Source of the DNA: Coffea arabica | Lineage: Eukaryota; Streptophyta; Magnoliopsida; Gentianales; Rubiaceae | DNA: 64,000 bases | Direction: 5' to 3' | Assembly: GCF_036785885.1 (NCBI RefSeq) | Contig: NC_092312.1 | Coordinates: forward strand, 16,076,001 to 16,140,000 | In this document: one piece after another, positions 47,284 to 62,312 of the stretch | How the letters are laid out: each line of letters begins with the position of its first letter | Position numbering within the stretch: position 1 is the stretch's first letter | Position numbers and translations under genes: made by a program | The notes under the pieces: model-generated | The model's database searches: none | The model's input: the letters and a program-made list of their open reading frames with translations, nothing else | What the model was told of the DNA's origin: nothing

Positions 47284-48919
47284 CTCGAACCTCCCTCCTT
47301 AGGAGGATGAAACGAGATGTGGAATTACTAAGGACGAGAGAAAAAAAAGGGGTTTACTTACTGTGTAAAGAAAAAAAAAAAGGCCATTGTTCTTTTCAAT
47401 ATTTCTTCTTTTTTTTTTTTTTCCTTTTTGTGTGGATAAGTGGTCGGAGTCAATTTTATTGCTTGAATTCTATTTTTGGTTTGCCAATATTTTCGGCCAT
47501 GGATGTAAGGTGGGAAGATCAGTAATTGAATTTCTGTTATGAATGTAGGCGCCTAGACCAACCTTGTAACTTCAGCCATAGATCCTCGGTCAAAACTCAA
47601 AACGCCCTTTCTTTCTTAGCAGTAGCAGTAATTTCTTTTGCTTTTCTGTTGTCTTTATTTATTGTGTTCTCATATGCGCTATTCTTCTCTTTTCCTTGGG
47701 GACTCGTTTTGAGCTTTTCAATTAAGCTGTATTCATGATTTGACAAATTTCCATGTTTTCAACTACAACTTACAACTAAGAGCCACCATATTTAAACAAT
47801 ACAGAACTCCATGTACTGCATTTCATTTTGGTTGTAAGTGTTTTCTTTTTGCTTTAACTTCAGTTTAACTTTTTCCCCCACATCCAAGCTCCTTTCATGC
47901 GTTGCACAAAAATTCATTATTTACTTGCATTACGAACATAATTTTTAACATATTGTTTAAATCTATTTAATTATATTTTTATTTCACATATATAATATCA
48001 AAAAAAATATTTCAAATAATTTCAGATCCAAACGCTCTTTTAACAGTTTTGTGAAGATAGCCTACTAAAAGAAATTACCTGCAGTGACCAATATTATATA
48101 TATATATATATATATCTATAATATATATATATTATATATATGTTAAAAATATTATATATTTTCCAATATATATATATATTGGAAAATGTTAGTCTCACTG
48201 ATTAACGCTTTCCGCGAGCTACGCGTTGGATCGCTTTATCAATGGAGCGCACAGCTCTGCTGTGGCTGAAAACATTTTCCAATGCAATACTTAAAAACCA
48301 TGCATCACGCATGCAGCACGTGTTATAGAAAAGTTCATTCATTCTTTTTTTTTTTTTTTGCACTGAAAATTATGACACTGTCCATGTACCAAGGCTAAAG
48401 TTACATTTACTTTCCAAGAAGATATGTCACCGGGGAAGGGTAGATTTGTGATTTAACGGCTCACCCACTCTCTGATTTCTAACTTTTAAACATAATCAGG
48501 GAATGTGCCTTGTGCTTTTAGGAGTCGAACACCATAATATTCAAATTTGTTTAATTATTTTAATGATTTTAAAATTTTGTTCAAATTTATTTTATTTATT
48601 TGCTGAATCAAATTCAAACGAATTTTTCATTATTGAATTTAAGAGTTATTGTACATAAAATACTATTCAAACGTGACTTTTGACTGGTTGAAGAATTAAA
48701 ATTCAAACGAACTCTTATCAAGCCTCAAATCAAGTATTGAATAATTTGGTTCATCTTTTAATCCTCCAAACATTTACAAAGAAATCCATAAAGATTTTGT
48801 AACTTTTAGTACTCGATTAATTTGAAAAATTGTGGCAGGCATTTGCAAAGAAATTCATAAAATCTTGCAACTTTTAGTATTATTAATAATTGTTTAAAAA
48901 AAGGGACTACTATCAATTT
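47284..48919. promoter_or_regulatory. Divergent intergenic region between ERU and RPT4
   Basis: About 1.6 kb shared upstream DNA. It has CT/poly(T) tracts near 47400-47425, an (AT)n microsatellite at 48090-48178 and a small inverted-repeat element. The kinase promoter should lie at the left. No gene is supported inside; the plus-strand open frames at 47214-47738 are not family-like. Confidence 0.5.
48169..48287. mobile_element. Small inverted-repeat element, TTGGAAAATGTT ends
   Basis: TTGGAAAATGTT at 48179-48190 is matched by AACATTTTCCAA at about 48270-48281, enclosing a GC-richer core (CTTTCCGCGAGCTACGCGTT, AGCGCACAGCTCTGCTGTG). The left end merges into the AT microsatellite, which repeats TTTCCAA in mirror. 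It looks like a roughly 105-bp MITE remnant; no target duplication is resolved. Confidence 0.4.
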
Positions 48920-48970
48920 GAAAAATTGTGGCAGGGCGCGAAAAAATAATAAATAATAAAAAAAACTTGT

Positions 48971-49054
48971 TGGGCCAGATCAGAAATCCACTGCGGCTGC
49001 AGAATTGCAAATATTTAACGCAGCACTTGTTGGCCCATCCTGCCTTAAGGCCCA
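48971..49054 (+). promoter_or_regulatory. Three site II motifs upstream of RPT4
   Basis: TGGGCC at 48971-48976, and GGCCCA at 49032-49037 and 49049-49054, within 250 bases of the RPT4 ATG. Clustered site II elements bound by TCP factors are typical of plant genes for proteasome and ribosomal proteins, so this is a likely core regulatory block. The clustering makes chance less likely than for a single motif. Confidence 0.6.
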
Positions 49055-49219
49055 AAGTCTGTCATTTTTTCCACAGACAATTGCTCTGCTATAAATCCAA
49101 CCGTTCAAGTGCCTCTCTCCTTAAATTTTGTTTTCTTTCTTCTCTGTGTGAAATCAGAACCTTGCTTGGTCGGCAAGTCGAGAGAAGTAAAGTATCCAGA
49201 TCACCCTAACAATAATCCG

Positions 49220-52566
<3,347 letters not shown>

Positions 52567-53801
52567 GGGCACACTGGCATGCTCACTTTTGTGTATCTCT
52601 GGCGCTCAGGTGGGTTATTCCTGTTGTGATCATACTGCCTGTTCTGTTCTCCGGTGGATGATTACCAAAACTTGGCTTTGTTTGTATGGTAGCACGGGCG
52701 GGAGCATATTTGTCAGTGGAATTGAAGCTTGTCCCTATTTGCATACCCATAATGTCGCCCTTTCAAACATTTTGGAAGAATTATTTGAGTAGATGTCATT
52801 TGTTCCGATTCCAACGATATAAATTTGTATTTCAGTCTCTGTTGTTCTTTTCTTTCTTTCTTTTTTTTTTTTCCCATTTTCCATCTAACGGTATTTCCCA
52901 CCAGAGGTCCCCTGCTGCTGGTCGGCCACTCTGATTAAAAGGTGGAAACTTATTGGCTATGGTGGAAGAATATTGTTGAGCAATTGAAATCGAGTATTAT
53001 TGTAGGTAAATAGGCTCTAGTAAAGAGTTAAAAAAACAAGGTTAAGAAACATACACCATTATGTTATGTGTGGGTATGATTTTTTATTTTTCTGGTAAAA
53101 TTACGAGTAATCCACAATCTGAGGGTCTGTATAACACGTCATAGTTTGGCCACATTTGGCTAATAGATAGATTTGAGTAACATCAATGAGATTCCATGAA
53201 AATACAGTAGTGATCATTAGTATCGCATCTTTTTCGCTTAGTTGGTGACAAGCACGCGCTGATAATTGGCTTAGATTGCCTACATTGATGCATTGATAAC
53301 TGGTTTAAAAAAAGATTGCCATTTGGCATGTGAAATTGACACAACTCACAATTTTTATTACTAATTGCACGGGGTACAAGAGGACGAACAAAAGCAGTTG
53401 GAAGTCATAGCCATATTGAGTCATTGATAGATACACGCTCAATTACTACTAATGCTCAGCGTCTGAGCATAATAAGGACGAGATCTAGAGTTATCCATCC
53501 TCCGTGATGTTTACCAATTGGCAGAAGGAAGCCCTGCGCGAACGGTAGATGATCGGTCCCCTACATGATCCGTCTTCAGGCCATAGCCATTGCAATGACC
53601 AAAGCCTTAGCCATCTTCTACCAATACAAAATACGTTAAAGAAATAAAACGGCCCCCCTTGGCAAATAGGGCCCTATTCCTGAAAGGAAGGGCGAGGGCG
53701 AACATAAGAGTTCATCTTAGTTAATTGCCAACAATTTTGCTGAAATGTGTATAACGCCACGTGCCTTGCACGTCTTACCTATCCTTTTCGCTCAGCATAA
53801 G
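52567..53801. other. Tail-to-tail spacer between RPT4 and IMPL2
   Basis: RPT4 3' UTR, then anonymous DNA. A GC-richer block at about 53490-53720 differs in texture from its surroundings; see findings. No coding region is supported. Confidence 0.5.
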
Positions 53802-56800
53802 TTAAGGCCATCGTAGTGCATCCAGAGCTTGCAGGTGTAGCTGCTTGTCCCCAGCTGCCACTACATTAAAACCTGCCAGTATATAACATGCGGCAATGTT
53901 GTTTAACAATTACGAGGTCACATCACATACTGCAACAAAAATCATAAATCAGATGTCTATCAAATCATACTTCCTGCATGAGAATCAGCAGATGCCTTCC
54001 AGTCAAGTTCACGTCCTTTCCAATCAGTTAGAATTCCACCGGCACCCTCTATCACCGGGATGAGTGAAAGAAAATCATAAGGCTGAGAAAAATTGTTTTA
54101 ACTTTGTCAATTTAGTAGATGAATGAGATCTTTAAAGATGCCGAAACATCTCACCGGTAAATTCAATAGCAATTACACCAAGTGCGGAGAGAGTTTCACC
54201 TTAATGTCAAAGCAGGTATTCTAAATTCAATTACAAGAATAGAAACATCCATACTTCATTGGTGGTTCATAGAAGAAATCTTGCAGTAGAGAAAAACATG
54301 AAATAATAGTACAATTACCCTTAGGCCAGATTCGATCACGAGATCAACAAAACCAGTGGCTAATAGGGCATAGGCATAACAGTCGCAACCATATAAAGGA
54401 ACTTTCACCTGCTCCAGAAAGGCATTCACATTAAATTTCACTATAAAGAGTTTAATCTCTGCATGACATGAAAATAAGATAAAAGGCAAACAAATAATGT
54501 AATTTTGTACTTATAAATACTTGGAGAACTCAATGTACTACTGCACAAGCAATTAAAAATATACATATTAGGTCTATATACACCTCAAAGCAATGGACAC
54601 AGTTTTCTTTGGAGAGGAGTCACAAGATAAACTTTCCCAAGAGTATTGTAGTACAGTCCTCAATCATCACTTGATCCTAGATCTTTACTTTCTCTAAAAG
54701 AGAGACAGGACTACAAATACTCCAAGTTAGCTGTTGAAAGCAAGCATCTTTAACCTCAAATCAATTAGTACATAGTCTCCCATAATAAATCTGAAACAGA
54801 TTAAGATCCTTAATGGCTTGTTATTATCTAAATCATACTGTGGCTTCTTCAATCGGAAATTGCTGTAGAGCAGATCCATGAACAATGGTTTTTCCAATAT
54901 ACGGCAAACTGCCTTACAAAGGAAGTGAAAGAGGATATCTATCAACTACAACAGAAGCACAACTCTAAGATGCTTGTAAGGAAATAAAGCATGTCCATCA
55001 AAAGAGCCTAAAAGCAATGCAAGGCAACAGTTTTAAGAACAAAAAATCTTCAAGAACACATGGAAGAAAAACAAAGATAAACATAAGCTGGATCGTTAAC
55101 CATCTTCATGTGCTGCATCTTCATATAGTATGCTTGTGCATGTATACAACACACAGCAACCACCAGTAACCGATACCATGACAGTAGAGCAACATTCTCA
55201 AAACATTTATAGAAATTTATATGCATCTGTCTTTTTTTGTGCTTGTGCATGTATGCAATGCACAGCAACCACCCTTAACTGATACCATGACAGGTTACGC
55301 AACATTCTTAAACGTTTATAGAAATTTATACGCATCTATCTGAATGTTTCTTGGACATAGAGGATGAACCTTATCCCTGACTCGAGCAAAAGCCATCTCA
55401 GCATCTCCATTGAATAGATGTGGGCTGGTTGTGTACCTAAGACAGAATAATGGAAATATTAAAGACAGAAATTCAGGTCAATACCTATTTGTTTGCTGGA
55501 ACAAATTAAAAAGTTTTGAAAGAACAATGGATGCAACACAAGGTAAGAGTGGAGAAATAGCATGATCGGATGCATAAAACCTACAGATAAGCTTGTGAGA
55601 GTTTTGCACAGCCACGTGTAGAAATATCTTGTCCATTTAAAGTAGTTTTCCTCCCATTTAATCCAACCCATCTCTCTCTCAAAATAGGCTGATCAATTAT
55701 GCCAAGAACCTGAAAGAAAGAGAAGACGTCTATATTTTGTTGGTTATATTTTAACATGATTATCCTTCACAGTTCTCTTTAACATGATGGCTGCTTGGCA
55801 CAATCTTAGGTGATTCAACTAAAAAAAAAAAAAAAGAAGAAAGAATTTAGACAAATTTACACAGCAGTACAATCCAAAGTCAATAACTCAGGAAGTCCTA
55901 ATGAACTAAGGTCATTGTAGATGTACAGGTATTTGGGCATTCTACAAGTAACAAAAGTCAGGTGTAAAGATAATATAGCTCACTATCTAAAAAGAGTAAA
56001 CAAATGTATTGGCTGTCTTCATTCGCCCCATGTAAAATGATAGTTGTTTCAGGACTATATTCTGGTGTCCTGATGAGAAATTTCTTGCTCAACTATTTGT
56101 CTTGGATTCTACCCAGAAAATTTCCCCGAGAATGTACTTGCTTTGTAAGAGACGAGATACATGGCCATTGACCAAAGTATTTTTTGAGGTAATGGCATAT
56201 TAACAAGTTACTGATGGACAAGATATTAACAGAGGTTAATAGCTCATCTCTCATACCGGTTTTCCTTGGTATAATAGAGCAATAAGAGTCCCAAATAATG
56301 GTTTTCCTGTATTGCAAGCAAAAAAATAATATGCTCAGTGAACTGAATTAGTTGAAAACAATAGTCAACAGTAAAAGGGGGAAAAGGAGCAGTACCTGTG
56401 ATGAAGCTCTTTGTTCCATCAATTGGATCCAATACCCAAACATAGTCCGCAACTTTCTCCTTACACCTCCAACCCTTCTCTTCTCCATAACTGCAATTAG
56501 CATTTCATTACATAATTTTTGGGAATAACATTTTACAAGGCCTCGAACAACAACCATCAAAGATCCAAGTTGGTTGCCAAGGGTTATTTTGGTTAATTAA
56601 AATCAAGACATTGAGAACACCAAATACGATAAATTCCTCCTCCCTTTTTTTTAATGGGATATTCACTCGTGAAAAACCCAGAGATGATTATTTCACGAGA
56701 GAGCAAACACGACTATTTTGGGAAGGCAGGTTTTCCATCCAGTTTAAATACGGAACTTTATCCATTCATAATCAAAGTACCAGTCCAATTTCTAGTATGA

Positions 56801-57389
56801 ACAAGGATAAAAAGTAAAACCATAAATCAACCGGCAATGTCCTACCAAACTAAGAGAACATACATTGCATGGAAAGGAAAGTTCTCTTGTATAATCCTGA
56901 CCATTGCCTCTTCAGCTGCTTGATCAGCAATTGTAACAGGACCTAAAAGTATCACAAAAAACCTTCAAATCTTAACTGCCCGCTGCAAATAAAAAATTGC
57001 AGAGAATGATCAGGAGGAGAATACTACTGACTTAAATCCTCTTTATCGAGGATTTCGAAGCTCTTTCGGAAGTACTGGCGGATAACTTGGCCGGCGGCGT
57101 CGGCCAGCTGGTTAGCAACAGCTGCGAAGCGATCGAGCTGACAATCGTCGAGCCCTAACTCAACAGATTGAGCATTATTGGAAAGTGCAGACTTGGAAGA
57201 CATCCTTGCGGAGGTGAGGACTTTGGATTGTAGAGAAGCTGAGAGTAGATTGGGAGGCGAACGAAAAATTGAAGAGAAGTTGGTGAGATTGTTGGAAGGA
57301 GAAAGGAAAGGAGAAGAGAAAGAAGGGAGAGAAGAGTTCCGATTCGGGTTAACAAGGAACCGAGGGTTGGAAAGCATTTGGAGCTGCAT
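53802..57389 (-). CDS. IMPL2: Histidinol-phosphate phosphatase IMPL2, chloroplastic
   Basis: Nine exons on the minus strand: 57032-57389, 56864-56942, 56396-56490, 56257-56306, 55585-55709, 55370-55436, 54319-54408, 53971-54082 and 53802-53872. They give 348 residues, close to the 346 I recall for Arabidopsis. A Ser/Asn/Phe-rich plastid transit peptide (about 1-65) precedes the inositol-monophosphatase fold. Metal-binding motifs are intact: YGEEKGW, the signature WVLDPIDGTKSFITG, and the GCDCYAYALLATGFVDLVIE / PYDFLSLIPVIEGAGG block with DWKG. The enzyme removes phosphate from L-histidinol phosphate, the second-last stage of histidine synthesis in plastids (HISN7). An in-frame ATG 174 bases upstream exists, but MQLQMLSNPRF at 57389 gives a normal transit peptide. 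Intron 6 holds a tandem duplication. Confidence 0.95.
55131..55345. repeat. 109-bp tandem duplication in IMPL2 intron 6
   Basis: TGCTTGTGCATGTAT at 55131 recurs at 55240. Following phrases keep the same order in both copies: CACAGCAACCACC, GATACCATGACAG, GCAACATTCT and TATAGAAATTTATA. Divergence is around 10-15%, so the duplication is not very recent. It is intronic and does not touch splice sites. Confidence 0.75.
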
Positions 57390-57658
57390 GTGAATAAGGG
57401 CTTTAAAGAGGCGGCAAAAAAAGGTTGAGAGAAATGGAGAAAGCTGATTTTGAAGAAAAGGAGAAACAGAGCAGCTTATCAACATAATCAACATAAGTAG
57501 ATAAAGTGCGAAGGGTTTCGTCGTTCCGCTCGTGATTTCGTCGTCCTCACGTGACCCCCTCATCCTTTCCGCGCATCGCGCGGGATCCTCCTCACCTCTG
57601 CCTGTTCTTTTTTTTTTTTTTTTGTTTTTTTTTTCTAACCCTAAGAGTATCGTATCTT
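57390..57658 (-). promoter_or_regulatory. IMPL2 upstream region
   Basis: Region 5' of the IMPL2 ATG. It contains a CACGTGA-like G-box core (TCACGTGA at about 57547-57554), a CCGCGCATCGCGCGG palindrome at about 57569-57583 and a poly(T) run at 57609-57632. Assignment as promoter rests on position only. Confidence 0.35.
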
Positions 57659-58400
57659 ATCTCCCGCCGCTCTTCCTCCTGCTCTCCCTTCTTTCCCCTT
57701 TGCTCTCCTTGCCCTATCCGTATACCTCCATTACTCCCTTTCCTCCTTCCCTTTACTCTACAACATCATTCCCATTTGCAGAGACAGCGCCGCCCCTCCT
57801 CTCCCTTGCCTTTTCTTTTCTTTTTTTTTTTTAATTTCTGGACCTAATATCTGCTTAGCCTCCATCATTTTCATTAGCAATAGGTTAATTTCTGCTTTCT
57901 TCTGCCAACTCCATTCAGTTACTCCCTTTCCTCCTTCCCTTTACTTTACATTCTCTCCCGCCGCTCTTCCTCCTGCTCTCCCTTCTTTCCCCTTTGCTCT
58001 CCTTGCCCTATCCGTATACCTCCATTACTCCCTTTCCTCCTTCCCTTTACTCTACAACATCATTCCCATTTGCAGAGACAGCGCCGCCCCTCCTCTTCCC
58101 TGCCTTTTCTTTTTTTTTTTTTTTAATTTCTGGACCTAATATCTGCTTAGCCTCCATCATTTTCATTAGCAATAGGTTAATTTCTGCTTTCTTCTGCCAA
58201 CTCCATTCAGTTACTCCCTTTCCTCCTTCCCTTTACTTTACAGCATCATTCCCATTTGCAGAGACAGCGCCGCCCCTCCTCTCCTCTGCCTTTTCTTTTT
58301 TTTTTTTAATTTCTGGACCTAATTTCTGCTTAGTCTCCATCATTTTCATTAGCAATAGGTTAATTTCAGCTTTCTTCTGCCAACTCCATTCAGTTGAACC
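57659..58400. repeat. 294-bp tandem repeat, two full copies and a shortened third
   Basis: The unit contains TCCCGCCGCTCTTCCTCCTG, GCAGAGACAGCGCCGCCCC, a poly(T), CTGGACCTAATATCTGCTTA and TTCTGCCAACTCCATTCAG. Landmark GAGACAGCGCC is at 57781, 58075 and 58261, so spacing is 294 and then 186; the third unit lacks about 108 bp. Copies are nearly identical, implying recent duplication. The pyrimidine bias creates long Ser/Pro/Leu/Phe open frames that are not genes. Confidence 0.9.
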
Positions 58401-59727
58401 CGTTTTCTTTTTAAAGCTTGGTGATTTTCCTCTTTTCCTTTGATTTTGCTTTTCTCGTTGGCTTGTGAAGGCCACCAAATTTCTCATTCTCTCTTAAATG
58501 TGGTCTCAAACAAGCTTTTCCATTCCAAATGTGGGCGGCTCCGCAGAAACCTAATCCACAGTAAGCTCTTAAACCTTCGGCCGCCGCAGCTTTCTTCTTC
58601 TTCTTTTTCTTCCCCGTGCTGCGCTGTTTCGGTACATTTGGTTCTTGCAAGGAAACAAATAAAGCACATGTGCCATGAGGTAAGAACCAAGAATATTTCA
58701 ATTTTTGTTTGAATTAGAGTAAATTGATTTTTTGATTTGATTAATCCTGTCCAGGTTTGAAATGGATAGGGTTTGGCAATGTTTAAGAATCCATGGCCAG
58801 GATAGTGCCGAGATTCATGGGTGTTGTGTAATCAGTTGAGCCCGTCAGAATTTGTTGCAAGAGATCGTCTTGGAGAGGCAAGTGCTTGTTTATTTTGATG
58901 GTATATTGTGGATTGTAGCTTGAGATAATTCTGTACAAATAGTTCTTTAATTCAACTATTTCTTGATGCTATGCAGATTCGATGTTCGGATGCTATTCAT
59001 TGACTTTTCGAAGGGTTTCCTGAGGTACATGTTTTCCGTTTTTGCATTTCCTGGTCGCAATATGGCGACAATGGTGTTGGGAATTTGGTCTAATTTACTG
59101 GTTTTTAATAGCTTGGCCTGTTGCATTTGGTGGTTTGGTGTTTTTTTTGTTGGTTTCCTCTTCTTTCTCATTTTTTGCAACAAATGAAATGCATATTTCA
59201 AATTTTGAGATCTTGGTTTACTCGTTGTGTGAGGAAATAATTAGGTTGAATGATTAGTTGCATTATCAATGAAATAATTTGGAATTGTATGTGGATAAGT
59301 ATCAGTTGAGTTGAAGGTTAGTAATTATGTGACCAATAATATTTCCAGTTCAATGTTCCACTAATCTACCGCTTTTAGCAGTTTTCTTCGTCAAACTTCC
59401 TCTATCTTTTCTCCCATTCCTACCTCTCTCATTCTCCTACTTCTGCTTTCTTTCCTCCCCCTCTCGTTGTATCAAAAGATTTTGCTATGTTTCTATTTGT
59501 CTCATTTTCTTCCCCTCTTAGATTTGAGTTCTGTTTTGTTAGATTTGCTTTTGATGATTTTAAAGGTTTCCTTCTCTTGTGCCTTTTAGATGGTTACATG
59601 AATTTTGATTATTGTTTGTATTTTTGTTATCACATCATTCTGGGATGCTTAGCTTCCCTTTTTTTTCTTTTTTTTCTATATTTTTTCTTTTTAGTCCATG
59701 GTTTTTCTTTTTCCTCTCAAATTTTCA
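58401..59727. other. Spacer upstream of the CDKC pseudogene
   Basis: No gene supported. The plus-strand open frames are Phe/Leu-rich and without features. It may include decayed upstream parts of the CDKC copy, whose N-terminal exon was not recognised. Confidence 0.4.
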
Positions 59728-61438
59728 ACAAAGCATATATGGCCAAAGAAAGCAAAACTGGAGAAGTTGTTGCTTTAAAGAAGATACGCATGGACAATGA
59801 AAAATAAGGGTTGTTGTTATTCTACCCAATTTCTTATTTTCTTAGCTTATGACATTTTAATTTCCTTAGTGGATGAATGGTTATGCCTGCTCTTTTTAGA
59901 ACACTCATAATTTTTTCTTGTAGTTTCCTGTAACTGCCATGCATGAAATAAAAATTCTAAGGAAGTTGTAGCATGAAAATGTCATTAAACTGAAAGAGAT
60001 TGTGGCCTCTCCTGGTACTCATCCTTCTCCATATGTTCAGAGTGGTTATTTAATTCATAAACATCAAACATATACTATATGTTTTGTTGTCTTACATATA
60101 ATAAACTCTTTTTCAGATCATGAGGTAGATAAGCAAGTGAATCAAGGTAACTAGACGTGCAGAAATTTTCAAGTTTGTGGTTCCTGTTTCTGTAAGAATT
60201 CAATGCCCCTGAACTCCCAAATACTGAGATCGAAAATGGTATTTTGTTTTTGAAATGTATAAGGTAATAGATACAAAGGCAGTATTTACATGATTTTTGG
60301 GTATATGGACCATAGCTTGACGGGACTTGCTGATTGTCCTGAATTGAGATTTACAATTCAACATATCAATGTATGTGACCTTGGACAAGGAGGATTTACT
60401 CATTATAATGAGCATCCATCACTTTTTTTTTGTCAACAAAGCATCCATCACTCAACTTGTTCTAATAATATGTATTTGTAGTGTTATATGAAGTAGCTGC
60501 TTACTGTTCTTCACTACTGTCATCTCAATAACGTGCAGATATCAAAGGTTAACTTTTTTATTCTTTTCTAAACATATTATCTAGGATTTTAGGTGTGCAT
60601 ATGATACTATGTTCTGGTTTTTGGTTTGGCAGGCTCCAGTATGCTTATAGATAAAAGGGAAACCTGAAGCTAGCAGATTTTGGACTACCATAATCATTCT
60701 CCAATAACCACAGTCCATGGATGATGATTTTCCCTTATAGCTGACCCATGTCTTTGATATTATAACTTAATTTTCAATCAAGAAAATTTACTCATCTATG
60801 TATTGAGCAGACCTTCAGAGTTGCTTCTTGGAGCTACGAAATATGATTCGGCAGTAGACATGTGGTTAGTTGGCTGTATTTCTGCTGAACTTTTGCATGA
60901 AAAACAAATCTTACCTAGAAAAAATGAGGTTAGGCATATACCTTGAGTTGTTGTACTATTTTTTCAGCCTTTTTTTCATTATTTTTTAAGAAAAAAGCTG
61001 TCTTATCTTAATTTTTGATTTATCTTATCTTATTTATCTATCAAGGAATTTTGAAAGAGTTAAGTAGATGGTGTTTCGTCTTTTTCTTACAATTGCTTTT
61101 CATGAAATGAACTTGGATGATTGTCATGATTATTTATTAGATTGGTTCAGTTTGTATGCACTAGAAGAAAGGATATGGACCATTGTTGGCTTTTAGAGCA
61201 TCCCAAGTTCACAAGCTTTCTATTTCATTTAACTTTTTTAGCACATCAAAGCTAAATGATTACAGACTCTGAATGATTACACTTATTCTTCTTGAATGAT
61301 TTTGAATGCTTTTGACTGAATAAATAGTGTGTGTACAGACTAGGAATTCATTGGTTATTTATGCTTATGCATTTTATGATTATGTTTCTGATTTTTTGCT
61401 GCAGAATGCTGAACTGAGTGCTCATGTGGCTAAGCAGT
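59728..61438 (+). pseudogene. Intron-containing pseudogene of a CDKC-type cyclin-dependent kinase
   Basis: Exon remnants in order: about 59728-59808 (YMAKESKTGEVVALKKIRM, then GAG to TAA); 59928-60015 (FPVTAMHEIKILRKL, stop, HENVIKLKEIVASPG); 60120-60150 (EVDKQVNQ); 60262-60380 (YKGSIYMIFGYMDHSLTGLA); 60482-60547 (CYMK, stop, LLTVLHYCHLNNV, then the HRD tripeptide region lost with a frameshift); 60632-60690 (SSMLID, frameshift, NLKLADFGL); 60812-60930 (RPSELLLGATKYDSAVDMW, VGCISAELLHEKQILPRKNE); perhaps 61405-61437. The series matches CDKC, the plant CDK9-like kinase of transcription elongation. Introns persist, so it arose by DNA duplication or capture, not from mRNA. At least three stops and the missing catalytic loop exclude kinase activity. 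The N-terminal glycine-loop exon and the C-terminal tail are absent. Confidence 0.9.
60411..60451 (-). mobile_element. 17-bp micro-insertion with 12-bp duplication
   Basis: AGCATCCATCAC at 60411-60422 and 60440-60451 flanks a 17-bp insert, nine T then GTCAACAA. On the minus strand this is TTGTTGAC plus an A tail. It resembles the two longer poly(T) insertions at 12.7 and 13.6 kb and lies in an intron remnant of the CDKC pseudogene. Confidence 0.6.
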
Positions 61439-62312
61439 AAAGAGGAAGGAATCTGTTGTCCTGTGTTAGGCATTCATGTCGTTTGATTATGAGTGCAGTT
61501 TCATTGGATGTTTTTTAGTTAATGTGTATTATGTAGTTATAGTTGTTAGTGGATTCAAGCACAGATTCTGTAATAGCTAGGTTGTTGCCATTTCAGTTTG
61601 TATATACCTTACTCTTTTTATATGTATTTATGGATCATGATGTTTTGTACATTTTTTGTATTCCATGTAGTTAGTGACTTTCTCTGAACATATTTTGTTC
61701 TATTTGCTTAGATAGATGTTTCTGCTTGAACATTGGTTGAATGATGGTAAGGGTACAATGTGAAAATGGTATATTAGAAGCTCGGGAAGATGTTCTTTCC
61801 TAGCTCATGAAGTTGAAACCCACTCAATCGCTGATGAATAGCAGTCACAATTTGCAAGTGAACATTGATCATATAATTTCTGAAGCATTCTTGATGGGAG
61901 AAAAAGACTTTGGGGTTAAGAATCAAGAAATCATATAGAGAAAAAGTTGAAAGTAATGTAAGGCGAGATTATAGAGCTTTCCTAAAATTGATTCTTTATT
62001 TGGTTCATTATTTTTTAAATAAGTTCAATTCTTGGACTTCCTTTTTTTTGCACATTGCTTTTTCATTTTTTTTTGTGTTCGTCCTAGATTAGATTAATAG
62101 TTTAAATATACTTTCAACAGTAATTAATTTATAATCAGTTCCACAATTTAGATCTTAATTTTCTTTTTATGACGTTTGTATAACCTATAAAAGTGTTGGG
62201 TATATCATAATTGTTAACGTGTCTAAAAGAAAATGCCTTCTTATATATACAAAACAATTAATGTCATTTTTATATACAAAAACAAGTAATGTCATTTTTA
62301 ATGTGAAGTGCC
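61439..62312. other. AT-rich intergenic DNA, nothing recognised
   Basis: No gene or named repeat. It may be decayed 3' sequence of the CDKC copy. Confidence 0.4.

Noticed and set aside
57560-57600. GC-rich palindrome as a second Helitron end
   Set aside because: CCGCGCATCGCGCGG is a good hairpin, but neither strand has CTRR about ten bases after it.
57532-58443. Long plus-strand frames of 98-149 codons
   Set aside because: They are produced by the pyrimidine-rich 294-bp tandem repeat. The predicted Ser/Pro/Phe/Leu peptides are low-complexity.
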